A DNA stretch of 45,223 nt from CALKAL01 sp051846895 (GCA_051846895.1 JBPYCQ010000020.1:1-45223); one strand, 5' to 3'. Numbered from the stretch's first letter, positions 33,803 through 41,860 are shown. Notes: generated by a model not told the origin, from the sequence alone. Program-made: numbers and translations.

Positions 33803-34294
33803 TCAGACCGTTAATTCATTTTCTTGTTTTATATGAATGGCTTCTTGTAAAAGTCTTTGGAGAACGGCAGCAAAGACTGCGATAACCAATGACGCGCCTG
33901 TAATTATTATACCAATTAAAACGAGGCCCGGGGCATCATCCCATTCGGCGATCATAAAAATGAACGGTAAAGCTACTACATACAAGCCGCTAATCAAGAT
34001 AGCACAGTTCCGAATTTTTTTAAGCGCCTGGACAGACAAATCGGAAAAGGCCTGGCTTTTATCAATATAACGTAATAACAAATACGCCTGGTACAACGCA
34101 AAATAAAATGGCAACGTCGATATATACATAATAATGATAACGCCAAGTACAATATAACCTAACTCTGCGCCATTGACTAATTCTCCAAAAGCAACATTCG
34201 CAATCTGTGGCAACAGAAAAATACATAACGCAAGAACTGGAATACCTATAATAATAACAGCTATTTTTAAAAATACTGTAGAAACTTGTTTCAC
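33803..34294 (-). CDS. YoaS-like DUF2975 membrane protein
   Basis: A 163-residue protein with four membrane helices, of the DUF2975 family. The segment TLPFYFALYQAYLLLRYIDKSQAFSDLSVQALKKIRNCA, shown here in part as YFALYQAYLLLRYIDKSQAF, is the family core. The function is unknown, but the family is nearly always next to a YozG-like repressor, as here. GTG 34294 is used with TGAGGTGTC 5 nt upstream. Confidence 0.88.
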   Translation of the reverse strand: MKQVSTVFLKIAVIIIGIPVLALCIFLLPQIANVAFGELVNGAELGYIVLGVIIIMYISTLPFYFALYQAYLLLRYIDKSQAFSDLSVQALKKIRNCAILISGLYVVALPFIFMIAEWDDAPGLVLIGIIITGASLVIAVFAAVLQRLLQEAIHIKQENELTV

Positions 34295-34323
34295 AAAGAC
34301 ACCTCACTTTTTATTGTTATTTG

Positions 34324-34355
34324 ATTTTAACAAATAATTTATTGTAAAACAATAA
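34324..34355 (-). promoter_or_regulatory. Promoter and candidate operator of the yoaS-yozG-like operon
   Basis: On the minus strand TTGTTT and TAAAAT are 17 bp apart (34352 to 34324). A perfect palindrome TTATTGT-AAA-ACAATAA at 34339-34355 covers the -35 box. It is a likely repressor site, perhaps for the YozG-like protein itself. Confidence 0.5.
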
Positions 34356-34409
34356 AAATATGGTGAGTTAAATCATTTTATCTTAACACCATTATTGTTA
34401 AAAAAAGAA

Positions 34410-34617
34410 GGCTCTGTTAAAGTCCGTTGTTGTTTATTGTGAATCGCTATCGGTGGACGCTTTCCGCGGGCACGGCTCGAGCCTCCTCGGAAGAAAAACG
34501 CTTCCTGCGGGGTCTCGAGACTCGTGCTGTTCCCGCAGGAGTCGCCACCTTCGCTCTTCACAATACAACAACTCAGTGTAGATATCGTTATTATCAATAC
34601 TAAGCTTTTATAGAGCC
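34410..34617. mobile_element. MITE-like palindromic element, 208 bp, with 8-bp target duplication
   Basis: The ends form inverted repeats: GGCTCTGTTAAAG at the left and GGCTCTATAAAAG (reverse strand) at the right, two mismatches in 13. A second inner inverted repeat pairs GTTGTTTATTGTGAA with TTCACAATACAAC. The core is GC-rich and folds into a hyphenated palindrome (CTTTCCGCGGGC, GGCTCGAGCC, TTCCTGCGGGGTCTCGAG). AAAAAGAA flanks both sides at 34402-34409 and 34618-34625, a probable target-site duplication although low in complexity. No transposase is encoded. The short frame 34373-34597 is an artefact. Such GC-rich intergenic elements are widespread in Bacillaceae. Confidence 0.75.
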
Positions 34618-34739
34618 AAAAAGAAAAAAAGCATTCCTAATGAAGAAATGCTAATAGATTAAAAATAAGGACGGAAAGACAACTGTTTTCGTCCCTCCGC
34701 CCTTTATTGACCTTATAAATAAGTTTAGAAAACGTCCAT

Positions 34740-35075
34740 TTACTCAAACACTCGCGATCGAATTAAAAAACGTTTTCCCTCTGGATTTTCCAAAGAGAAC
34801 ATACCACCGCGACCCTCGACTACATCAATAATGAGTTGTGTATGCTTCCAATATTCGTATTGGTCCTTCGACATATAAAAAGGGGTATCGTTCACATATC
34901 CTAGTAACACATCTGAATTACCTACACGAAATTCTCCTCTAGGATAGCACATCGGCGAACTACCATCACAACAGCCTCCAGACTGGTGGAACATTAAAGG
35001 ACCATGCTTTTCCTTTAGAAGCTCCATCAGCTCCACTGCCGCTTCTGTTGCCAATACTTTCTCTTGTTCAGTCAT
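34740..35075 (-). CDS. DUF779 protein, partner of aldehyde dehydrogenase
   Basis: A 111-residue protein of the DUF779 family. The strictly conserved QSGGCCDGSSPMCYPRGEF (about residues 31-49) is present. The family is usually encoded with acetaldehyde dehydrogenases and its role is unclear, possibly metal- or redox-linked given the Cys cluster. It lies 23 bp after the aldehyde dehydrogenase in the same operon, with a GGGGGCGAATG-type site before ATG 35075. Confidence 0.93.
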   Translation of the reverse strand: MTEQEKVLATEAAVELMELLKEKHGPLMFHQSGGCCDGSSPMCYPRGEFRVGNSDVLLGYVNDTPFYMSKDQYEYWKHTQLIIDVVEGRGGMFSLENPEGKRFLIRSRVFE

Positions 35076-35098
35076 GCATTCGCCCCCTTCACATTGAT

Positions 35099-36619
35099 TT
35101 AGAAAAATCCTTTTGGCACCTTACTATAACTTACGAGTAAGTTCTTCGTTTGTTGATAGTGACTAAGCATCATATGATGATTTTCTCTACCAATGCCTGA
35201 TTTTTTATAACCGCCAAAAGCAGCATGAGCAGGGTAATCATGATACGTGTTCGTCCATACACGTCCTGCCTGAATGCCTCGACCGAACGAATATGCCTTA
35301 TGGAAATCTCGAGTCCACACACCTGCACCTAAACCGTATAGCGTATCATTAGCTATCTCAAGTGCCTCTTCGTCATCTTTAAACGTTGTCACGGCAAGGA
35401 CTGGACCGAATATTTCCTCTTGGAAGATTCTCATTTTGTTATGACCTTTAAAAATCGTTGGCTGGACGTAATAACCATTTGAAAGATCATCACCTAACTG
35501 GTTTCTATCTCCACCAATTAATACTTCTGCTCCTTCTTGCTTACCGATATCTAAATAGGACGTGATTTTTTCCATTTGTTCCGTCGATGCTTGTGCACCC
35601 ATCATCGTGTCCGTATCTAACGGATGACCGATGTTAATAGCTTTTACTCGCTCAAGAGCACGCTCCATAAATACATCATAAATATCTTCATGAATAAGCG
35701 CTCGTGAAGGACATGTACATACTTCCCCTTGGTTTAAGGCGAACATCACCATTCCTTCAATCGCTTTATCGAAAAATTCATCATCCTCTGCCATCACGTC
35801 TTTAAAGAAAATATTTGGAGATTTCCCGCCTAATTCTAACGTCACTGGAATAATATTTTCAGAAGCATATTGCATAATGAGACGACCTGTCGTTGTTTCA
35901 CCAGTAAAGGCAATCTTTGCGATACGGCTATTAGAGGCTAATGGTTTACCCGCTTCTAAGCCAAAGCCGTTCACAACGTTAACCACTCCAGGTGGAAGTA
36001 AATCGTGAATGAGTTCAAGTAGGACATGAATCGATGCTGGGGTTTGTTCTGCCGGCTTCATAACGACCGCATTCCCTGTCGCTAATGCTGGAGCTAGCTT
36101 CCAAGTGGCCATTAATATCGGAAAGTTCCAAGGAATGATTTGACCAACAACACCGAGCGGCTCGTGGAAGTGATAGGCGACTGTATCATGGTCAATTTGA
36201 CTAATCGTTCCTTCTTGAGCACGAATGGCTCCAGCGAAGTAACGGAAGTGATCTATAGCTAATGGAATGTCAGCAGCTAACGTTTCCCTTACTGCCTTCC
36301 CATTATCCCACGTCTCTGCAACAGCTAACATTTCTAAATTCTCTTCCATCCGGTCCGCTATTTTGTTTAAAATATTCGCACGCTCTGCCGGTGATGTTTT
36401 TCCCCATGCTGGTGCCGCTTTATGCGCAGCATCCAGGGCTAACTCCACATCCTCAGCCGTCGATCGAGCAATTTTACAAAATACTTCGCCCGTAACTGGT
36501 GTGACGTTGTCAAAATACTGCCCTTTGACAGGCGCGACCCACTCACCCCCAATAAAATTATCATAACGTTCTTTAAAACTAACAACTGAGCCTGGACTAT
36601 TTGGCGCTTCATACCTCAT
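35099..36619 (-). CDS. NAD(P)-dependent aldehyde dehydrogenase (AldA/ExaC acetaldehyde dehydrogenase type)
   Basis: A 506-residue aldehyde dehydrogenase that oxidises aldehydes, probably acetaldehyde, to acids. It has the NAD site region PWNFPILMATWKLAPALATG near 165-185, the FTGETTTGRLI coenzyme loop near 240, the general base Glu in LELGGKSPNIFF, and the catalytic Cys in GEVCTCPSR, where a second Cys follows. The GYYVQPTIF and EEIFGPV motifs follow. The N-terminus MRYEAPNSPG is typical of the subgroup linked to DUF779. Its leader holds a CcpA cre site, so glucose should repress it. AGGGAGG lies upstream of ATG 36619. Confidence 0.93.
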   Translation of the reverse strand: MRYEAPNSPGSVVSFKERYDNFIGGEWVAPVKGQYFDNVTPVTGEVFCKIARSTAEDVELALDAAHKAAPAWGKTSPAERANILNKIADRMEENLEMLAVAETWDNGKAVRETLAADIPLAIDHFRYFAGAIRAQEGTISQIDHDTVAYHFHEPLGVVGQIIPWNFPILMATWKLAPALATGNAVVMKPAEQTPASIHVLLELIHDLLPPGVVNVVNGFGLEAGKPLASNSRIAKIAFTGETTTGRLIMQYASENIIPVTLELGGKSPNIFFKDVMAEDDEFFDKAIEGMVMFALNQGEVCTCPSRALIHEDIYDVFMERALERVKAINIGHPLDTDTMMGAQASTEQMEKITSYLDIGKQEGAEVLIGGDRNQLGDDLSNGYYVQPTIFKGHNKMRIFQEEIFGPVLAVTTFKDDEEALEIANDTLYGLGAGVWTRDFHKAYSFGRGIQAGRVWTNTYHDYPAHAAFGGYKKSGIGRENHHMMLSHYQQTKNLLVSYSKVPKGFF

Positions 36620-36643
36620 ACGTATTCCTCCCTTTTAAAGTTT

Positions 36644-36657
36644 TGAAATCGCTTTCA
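36644..36657 (-). promoter_or_regulatory. CcpA catabolite-response element (cre)
   Basis: TGAAAGCGATTTCA (minus strand) fits the cre consensus TGNAANCGNWNNCA and is nearly palindromic. It lies 24 bp before the aldehyde dehydrogenase start, downstream of the expected promoter, where it should act as a roadblock or repress by CcpA-HPr-Ser-P. Confidence 0.75.
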
Positions 36658-36780
36658 TTTTTCTTGAACAAAATTGGACAATACCTATTAAAATATATAT
36701 GGCTTCTCCAAGGCAGTTATGACATATAGGATCATTAGATGATAGATTAAAAAATGTGAGGCTACCCCCTTTGATAACAC

Positions 36781-36789
36781 TGGTATAAT
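36781..36789 (+). promoter_or_regulatory. Extended -10 promoter of the VOC gene
   Basis: TGGTATAAT is an extended -10 box 32 bp before ATG 36822. The -35 region has no good match. Confidence 0.6.
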
Positions 36790-36821
36790 ACAAGTAAATG
36801 GTTTATAAAGGAGTAAATACG

Positions 36822-37199
36822 ATGGAAAGTAATGCGATAACAAAAGTCGGACAAATCGGCGTACCTGTAAAAGACTTAAATCGAGCACTAACATTTTACA
36901 AAGAAAAATTAGGCTTAACTCTACTATTTCATACAGATAACATGGCGTTTTTTGAGTGCAATAAGTTGCGGATCATGCTAACCCTTCCAGAAAAAGAAGA
37001 GTTCGCTTATTCGAGCTCAGTTATTTATTTTCAAGTTCCTCACATTAATGAAACATACGAACATTTAGTAAATAAGGGAGTCACTTTTATCGATGAGCCA
37101 CACGTTGTAGCCAAGATGGGACAAACAGAAACGTGGATGACATTTTTCAAAGACACAGAAGGGAATACCCAAGCATTAATGAGTGAGGTACAGGCGTAG
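36822..37199 (+). CDS. VOC-family (glyoxalase/bleomycin-resistance-like) protein
   Basis: A 125-residue protein of the vicinal-oxygen-chelate fold with two beta-alpha-beta-beta-beta repeats. It begins with TKVGQIGVPVKDLNRALTFY and includes KDTEGNTQALM at the end, so metal-type residues (Gln, Glu/His equivalents) are possible. The function within the superfamily (lyase, dioxygenase or resistance) cannot be told. AAGGAG lies 8 nt before ATG 36822; the frame opens at 36798 without one. Confidence 0.85.
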   Translation: MESNAITKVGQIGVPVKDLNRALTFYKEKLGLTLLFHTDNMAFFECNKLRIMLTLPEKEEFAYSSSVIYFQVPHINETYEHLVNKGVTFIDEPHVVAKMGQTETWMTFFKDTEGNTQALMSEVQA

Positions 37200-37235
37200 T
37201 AAAAGATGTAGGTTGATAGATAGGCCAATGTTCAA

Positions 37236-37262
37236 GGGAAACCGGGTTTTTTGTGGTTTCCC
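37236..37262. terminator. Terminator between VOC and XRE genes
   Basis: An 8-bp stem GGGAAACC / GGTTTCCC with an 11-nt loop between two convergent genes. Flanking T-runs are weak. Confidence 0.65.
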
Positions 37263-37288
37263 AAATTTATTGAGATTTACAAACTTAT

Positions 37289-37678
37289 TCAATACTTCTG
37301 ATGATGCTCACGTATAATAAACTCCCAATATCTATGCAGTCGAGCAACATTACTTGCTGGATTCTTACTTAACTCTTCAAGAAGAGAGACCTGTTTCATT
37401 TTAAGAATCGTTTCCAATTCCGCACTTGTTAATGATATTTTATCTGATAGAGAATAATATACAGGATGTTTACGTGTATTTGATAATCCCAGAAGGAAAT
37501 CGGTAGAAACCTTAAAGATCTTTGCGATTTTAATAAGCGTTTCAAATGACGGCTCATTGCGCCCTTGCTCGTAATACCCATAAGCACTTGATGTTATATT
37601 GAGTTTTTCACCCATGTCCTTCTGATCAAACCCAAACTCATCTCGCAAATCTTTCAGTCGTTCTCCAAAAAAATTCAT
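37289..37678 (-). CDS. XRE-family repressor adjacent to an Sda-like gene
   Basis: A 129-residue HTH protein. Residues 4-60 form an XRE domain (KDLRDEFGFDQKDMGEKLNI, then AYGYYEQGRNEPSFETL), followed by IFKVSTDFLLGLSN, a typical bridge of phage-repressor-like proteins, and a helical tail of about 55 residues that could dimerise or bind a partner. It is divergent from a small ORF and an Sda-like gene. Two identical 15-bp elements in the gap, each adjoining a -10 box, suggest that it represses itself and that gene. ATG 37678 has a GGGGGAT site. Confidence 0.88.
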   Translation of the reverse strand: MNFFGERLKDLRDEFGFDQKDMGEKLNITSSAYGYYEQGRNEPSFETLIKIAKIFKVSTDFLLGLSNTRKHPVYYSLSDKISLTSAELETILKMKQVSLLEELSKNPASNVARLHRYWEFIIREHHQKY

Positions 37679-37702
37679 CTGTTACCATCCCCCTGTTTGG
37701 GA

Positions 37703-37722
37703 ATTATACAACTATATGTTGT
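37703..37722 (-). promoter_or_regulatory. Leftward promoter and operator 1 of the XRE gene
   Basis: Operator 1 reads ACAACTATATGTTGT on the plus strand (37708-37722) with inverted 5-bp arms ACAAC/GTTGT. On the minus strand it runs straight into TATAAT (37708-37703), the likely -10 box of the XRE gene, sharing one base. A -35 match is poor. Confidence 0.65.
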
Positions 37723-37760
37723 ATATACCACTAATACACAATAAAAAATCGTTAAATTTC

Positions 37761-37789
37761 TTTACGAACAACTATATGTTGTGTATAAT
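37761..37789 (+). promoter_or_regulatory. Rightward promoter and operator 2 of the Sda-like gene
   Basis: TTTACG and TATAAT (37784-37789) are 17 bp apart. A second perfect copy of ACAACTATATGTTGT (37768-37782) fills the spacer. It starts exactly 60 bp from operator 1 and has the same position relative to the -10 box. The leader to the small ORF is about 145 nt. Confidence 0.65.
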
Positions 37790-37939
37790 ACATTGGAAAG
37801 TTATAGTTATAAAGTATTAGTATTATCTTCATGTTCAAAACAACTATTATGACATTTCTGCTCAATATACAGATAGTATGAACTTCTTTGTAATTCTAAA
37901 TACCTAACACACACATATGGTTGGGGAGATTATATATTT

Positions 37940-38020
37940 TTGCGTAAAGAACACATTACTGGTGGCAATACCGAAAACCATTCATCATGGGACAAGTTTT
38001 TGTTGAGAGGGGACGATTAA
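37940..38020 (+). CDS. Possible 26-residue leader peptide coupled to the Sda-like gene
   Basis: An open frame from TTG 37940 to TAA 38018-38020 encodes MRKEHITGGNTENHSSWDKF and then LLRGDD, a polar peptide. Its stop lies 2 nt before the ATG of the Sda-like gene, an arrangement that usually means translational coupling. A GGGGAG site lies about 11 nt upstream of the TTG, a little far. An alternative frame starts at ATG 37917 but overlaps. No family is recognised. Confidence 0.4.
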   Translation: MRKEHITGGNTENHSSWDKFLLRGDD

Positions 38021-38022
38021 CA

Positions 38023-38190
38023 ATGGATTTTTTATCTAACAAGCAAATTATTGACGCCTATCAAAAAGCAGTTGAACTTCAACTTGAAGAGGATTTTATA
38101 TTGTTGTTAAAAAGAGAAATCATGAGAAGGAATATTGAGAGTGATCACACATTCACAGATAGCCTTGAAGAAACAGTTAAGAAAAATTAA
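38023..38190 (+). CDS. Sda-like inhibitor of sporulation histidine kinase
   Basis: A 55-residue protein related to Sda, which in B. subtilis binds the dimerisation domain of KinA and stops the phosphorelay when DNA replication is disturbed. The Sda helical-hairpin pattern is seen in MDFLSNKQIIDAYQKAVELQ followed by LEEDFILLLKREIMRR. It is slightly longer than B. subtilis Sda at its polar C-terminus. The frame opens at 37987, but AGAGGGG precedes ATG 38023. The divergent XRE regulator and the operator in the promoter suggest a switch different from the DnaA-controlled sda of B. subtilis. Confidence 0.85.
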   Translation: MDFLSNKQIIDAYQKAVELQLEEDFILLLKREIMRRNIESDHTFTDSLEETVKKN

Positions 38191-38239
38191 TAATAAATGA
38201 GTTATAATTTAAACTTTCTATATAATAATCGTAATAATA

Positions 38240-38271
38240 AAGCAGCATTGAATTTATCCTCAATGCTGCTT
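38240..38271. terminator. Hairpin between the Sda-like and flagellin genes
   Basis: A perfect 12-bp stem AAGCAGCATTGA / TCAATGCTGCTT with an 8-nt loop lies between the convergent sda-like and flagellin genes. T-rich sequence (TTTATTATTAC) follows on the minus strand, 80 bp past the flagellin stop. Confidence 0.7.
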
Positions 38272-38352
38272 CAGTGTTCTAATAATAGGAATCATAAATC
38301 AGTAATAATGATGGAATTACGATTCACTTCAGGTTGATAAAATAAGCTGTCA

Positions 38353-41300
38353 TTATTTTAATAAACTTAATATTGACTCATAGTTGTTATAGTAATGTAC
38401 TTGAATACTTTGTTGTACTTGTTTTAAAATTGAGAGTTTCGTGTGTTCCATTACTTCTTTTGCTATATCAGCATCTTCAATTCTACTATTTGCGGAAACC
38501 ACACTTTCCTCTGCTGTAGATAACGTTGATGCAATAGATTCTAAACGATTTTGGACAGCGCCAATTTTGGTTTGTTCTGTTGTAACGAATTCAATTAATT
38601 CGTCAGCCAAAGCGATACTCCGATTAGCCGATTCCCTTGTTATTACGCTGTAAGGACTCGTTTTCTTAAGTAAATTCTCAAATGAGCGAATCTCTACAGT
38701 AATTTGTTGGTTTTGGTTGGCCCCTATCTGATAAATATATTCGTTTGATTTATACCCTTTTGCATGGAGCAAATCATAATCCACTGTAATCCTATTTGTT
38801 CCTCGACTTAAGAGTAGCTCATCTGAGAAAGTAATTTGGTCGTTTACTAATTGATATAATTCTTCATCAACTATATTACCGTTTAATCTCACTTGAATCG
38901 ATTTCGGATCTATATCAGAATTTAAAATAGGTGTTTCTTGATATTCACCAGTACTTGGGTCTAGAATCAAACTGTTTGTATTCAATTTAGTTACTGTTGA
39001 TTGGTGATGGGCTACTTCTAATTGAATATTTCTTGTATCTCTATCAATCATTGGTCTTGAACTACCAGCTAATGTTACTTTACCATTCTCTACAATATAT
39101 CCGTCTCCATTATTCTCATCTGCAGGTGGGACGACTTGTCCATTTAACTTTACTTCAAATACAGAATGACTTTCTGGAATCGTTTGCTCTAGCATGGAAC
39201 TTTTAATCCAATATATCTGTAAATCCCCGATATCATCCCCAACCGTTGGGCGATAGTCACCATGTAATGAGACAGTATTATTAGATGAATCATAAGTAAA
39301 ACCATTTTCCTCACTATATGGCACTAAGTTTCCTTTGTAATAAACACTCATCGATCTAGGGTCACCTTGATTACTTACACCATAATTTGCTGGGGAAGAA
39401 GTAAGTTGTATATCGTAACTATTATTATCATGTGTCTGCGTAGATGTTTCTAAAACATAGTTAATCGAAACATGATTGTCTACTCCTGGTCGCGCATTTC
39501 CGTAGAGTGCAATAGTATTCTTCTCACGATTATAAAAATAACCATTCTGCTTTGATTCATCAAATTGAATTCTAACATTATCAACCATCACTTCTAACGT
39601 TAGAGGTTCATTCGTTTGTTCATCTACGTATAACTCTGGAACATGCTCTAACTGAATTTCCACTATACCATTTTGTTCCTGTACGTTAGGTGAATCTTGT
39701 ACAAATTTTATTGTGTATGTATCGTCTACATCCGGACGAGCTGTTCCATATAACTCAATTGTATTCGTATCTTTATTATATTGATAACCATCCGTATTCG
39801 AAAAAGCTATTTCCTCTATACCATTTCTAATAACTTTTATAGAAGATGGCTCTAAGCCAGATTCTAAATTATATAATTCAGGATAACGATTGTATAAAGG
39901 TATACCAACTGTTTTCTCATCTGTATTTGATCCTGATTTATCTTCGAAATAACGGACCTCTACCCTTTCATTCGATGGTTTATCTGGCCTTGCATCCCCA
40001 TGAACTTTCAATAGCCCTGTTTCTCTATCATAAGTAAAACCATTATCTTTATCATAGAATATTTCTTCTCCTGCAACATACACACGCAATGACCGATTTG
40101 AAGTGTTATTAGAATCAGTCAAATTATAAAGATCAATACCACTTGGGATTTTCTTTGTATAAACACCGTCATTAGTATAATTATCTTCTAAGTACTTAAC
40201 GTTGACACGTTCATTATGTGCAGGTCTCCAATCCCCAAAAAATTCAATATAACCAGTTGACTGATTGACATACACACCACTTTCATCGTGATTTAATGGT
40301 CTAGTTGAAAGTAGATCCATTTTTGTTACTTGGCGGCCACCCACATAAATATCTAAGCTTCTCGGACCTTCCGAACCATCCATATTATATACTTCTGCAT
40401 CATATGGAATTCTGTACTGGTAAATATCTTTGTCACCAATACCCGACACAAAGGAAAACCGATAGTAATCCTGTGCATTATCATGTGTTTCTTGACCAAT
40501 TATTGCATCCCCAAAAAAAGTTACTTGACTACCATTTACAGTATAATAGCCATTAGGCGGAGGCGTTCCTTTTCCATCCCAATAGGTTAACTCCTTGGCA
40601 CCTAAATCTGTTATTTTTTCTATTTTTAAAGAGGCGTTTACCTCATTCATTCGATAAATTTTCGGTGCATAAGTTAAATTAATTGTCTGATTATTAGCTG
40701 GTAAATTTAATCTATCATTTTTATGAATTATTTGATTTGTAGAAAGTACTTTTTTATTATTCGTATTTATTTTAACCTGCTTTATATTAAAATTAGTATC
40801 TGAATAAACAAACGATGTGTTTCCATTTTCATCAGTTACAGGTGAAAAGGAAAATCCTTCGTCACCATCTTGGCTGTAATTGTAATCATAAATTGTACTA
40901 TGATAATTCCAGTTATTTGTTGTTCGGTCTCTAAAATATAATTGTAAAGTATTATTATTATTATTCATTTGAAGCTTTGCTAATCCATTACTAGAAACGA
41001 CTTGCTGCCCAATCACCTGATTATTAGTATTTACTTCAGGTACATTTCCACCTTCACTTAAAGTCATATATGTTTGATTATCTCTAGATGATTTAAAGAC
41101 AATATATTCGCCATTTTTACTATATCTAGGCTTATAATCTACAACAGTTGAAGCTTTAACTGAATGATTTGAACTGATTTCACTTCTTTCAGTTGAGTAA
41201 ACAGGCTCATATTCAATCTTCACCGGATTATAATCCATGGACGTTTCATTTTGTCTATTTACCTCTGCTTTAACTAAATTATTTTTAGTTTCTATACCCA

Positions 41301-41763
41301 TAAATATTAAGTTATTTGTTTGGCGGGGTTCAATGATAAAATCACCATATTCTAAATTGCTTAGTACTTTATGAGTATTAAATTCAGTGTTATAGACAAT
41401 ATCAGCAATCCCTTTTTTCATTTGATCTATTTCTTCTTGAATATGCAAACGATCTTCATATGTTAAAGTATCATTGCTTGCTTTCACAGATAACTCACGC
41501 ATTCTTTGTACAAGTTGCGTAATTTCCCCCATACCGCCCTCAGCAACCTGCAACATTGAAGAAGCATCTTGAACATTTCTAGACGCTTGACTCAATCCTC
41601 TTATTTGTGCACGCATTTTCTGTGATATTGCTAACCCGGCTGCATCATCTGCTGCCATGTTTATTCGCTTACCAGAATTTAATTTAATCGCTTTTAAGTT
41701 TGACAGGACATTCGTCCGTTTCATTTGATTATGTAAAAAGTGATGATTGTTTAGATTGATCAT
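38353..41763 (-). CDS. Giant modular flagellin (1136 residues)
   Basis: Flagellin with conserved D0/D1 ends and a very large centre. Residues 1-137 are the N-terminal domain (GKRINMAADDAAGLAISQKM near 31, then RAQIRGLSQASRNVQDASSM), and 1036-1136 the C-terminal domain (TKIGAVQNRLESIASTL, SRIEDADIAKEVMEHTKL). The insert of about 900 residues replaces the usual D2/D3. It starts with a region around 205-330 that looks beta-propeller-like (YSKNGEYIVFKSSRDNQTYM), then about eight modules of about 80 residues with a G-x-x-R-P signature. The C-terminus ends IQVHYYNNYESILSLLK, unlike the usual QANQQPQxVLxLLR. A sigma-D promoter lies upstream. It is not in a flagellar operon. Ordinary Bacillus flagellins have about 270-400 residues. 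Confidence 0.93.
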   Translation of the reverse strand: MINLNNHHFLHNQMKRTNVLSNLKAIKLNSGKRINMAADDAAGLAISQKMRAQIRGLSQASRNVQDASSMLQVAEGGMGEITQLVQRMRELSVKASNDTLTYEDRLHIQEEIDQMKKGIADIVYNTEFNTHKVLSNLEYGDFIIEPRQTNNLIFMGIETKNNLVKAEVNRQNETSMDYNPVKIEYEPVYSTERSEISSNHSVKASTVVDYKPRYSKNGEYIVFKSSRDNQTYMTLSEGGNVPEVNTNNQVIGQQVVSSNGLAKLQMNNNNNTLQLYFRDRTTNNWNYHSTIYDYNYSQDGDEGFSFSPVTDENGNTSFVYSDTNFNIKQVKINTNNKKVLSTNQIIHKNDRLNLPANNQTINLTYAPKIYRMNEVNASLKIEKITDLGAKELTYWDGKGTPPPNGYYTVNGSQVTFFGDAIIGQETHDNAQDYYRFSFVSGIGDKDIYQYRIPYDAEVYNMDGSEGPRSLDIYVGGRQVTKMDLLSTRPLNHDESGVYVNQSTGYIEFFGDWRPAHNERVNVKYLEDNYTNDGVYTKKIPSGIDLYNLTDSNNTSNRSLRVYVAGEEIFYDKDNGFTYDRETGLLKVHGDARPDKPSNERVEVRYFEDKSGSNTDEKTVGIPLYNRYPELYNLESGLEPSSIKVIRNGIEEIAFSNTDGYQYNKDTNTIELYGTARPDVDDTYTIKFVQDSPNVQEQNGIVEIQLEHVPELYVDEQTNEPLTLEVMVDNVRIQFDESKQNGYFYNREKNTIALYGNARPGVDNHVSINYVLETSTQTHDNNSYDIQLTSSPANYGVSNQGDPRSMSVYYKGNLVPYSEENGFTYDSSNNTVSLHGDYRPTVGDDIGDLQIYWIKSSMLEQTIPESHSVFEVKLNGQVVPPADENNGDGYIVENGKVTLAGSSRPMIDRDTRNIQLEVAHHQSTVTKLNTNSLILDPSTGEYQETPILNSDIDPKSIQVRLNGNIVDEELYQLVNDQITFSDELLLSRGTNRITVDYDLLHAKGYKSNEYIYQIGANQNQQITVEIRSFENLLKKTSPYSVITRESANRSIALADELIEFVTTEQTKIGAVQNRLESIASTLSTAEESVVSANSRIEDADIAKEVMEHTKLSILKQVQQSIQVHYYNNYESILSLLK
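39013..40422 (-). repeat. Tandem protein modules inside the giant flagellin
   Basis: Six clear modules occupy residues 448-917. Each has the order: YNL/LY, a beta strand like SLxVYVGGxxV, NGFTYDxxTG-like, then a Gly-x-x-Arg-Pro signature (GDWRP 510, GDARP 589, GTARP 673, GNARP 755, GDYRP 835, GSSRP 900) and a beta strand VxVxYxED. The first five motif steps are 79, 84, 82, 80 and 65 residues. A degenerate unit precedes (residues 381-440) and another follows (924-998). The pattern is that of duplicated all-beta domains. Their fold is not known to me. Confidence 0.8.
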
Positions 41764-41860
41764 GTTCGTTCACCCAATTAAACGTTATATTGTAATAAGA
41801 GTTAGGATATATAAATTAATATACTTTGTATCTTATGGATAAAAATGACCTCATATTTCT

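Noticed and set aside
34373..34597. 74-residue minus-strand ORF
   Set aside because: It lies inside the MITE-like palindrome and shows no protein-like pattern.
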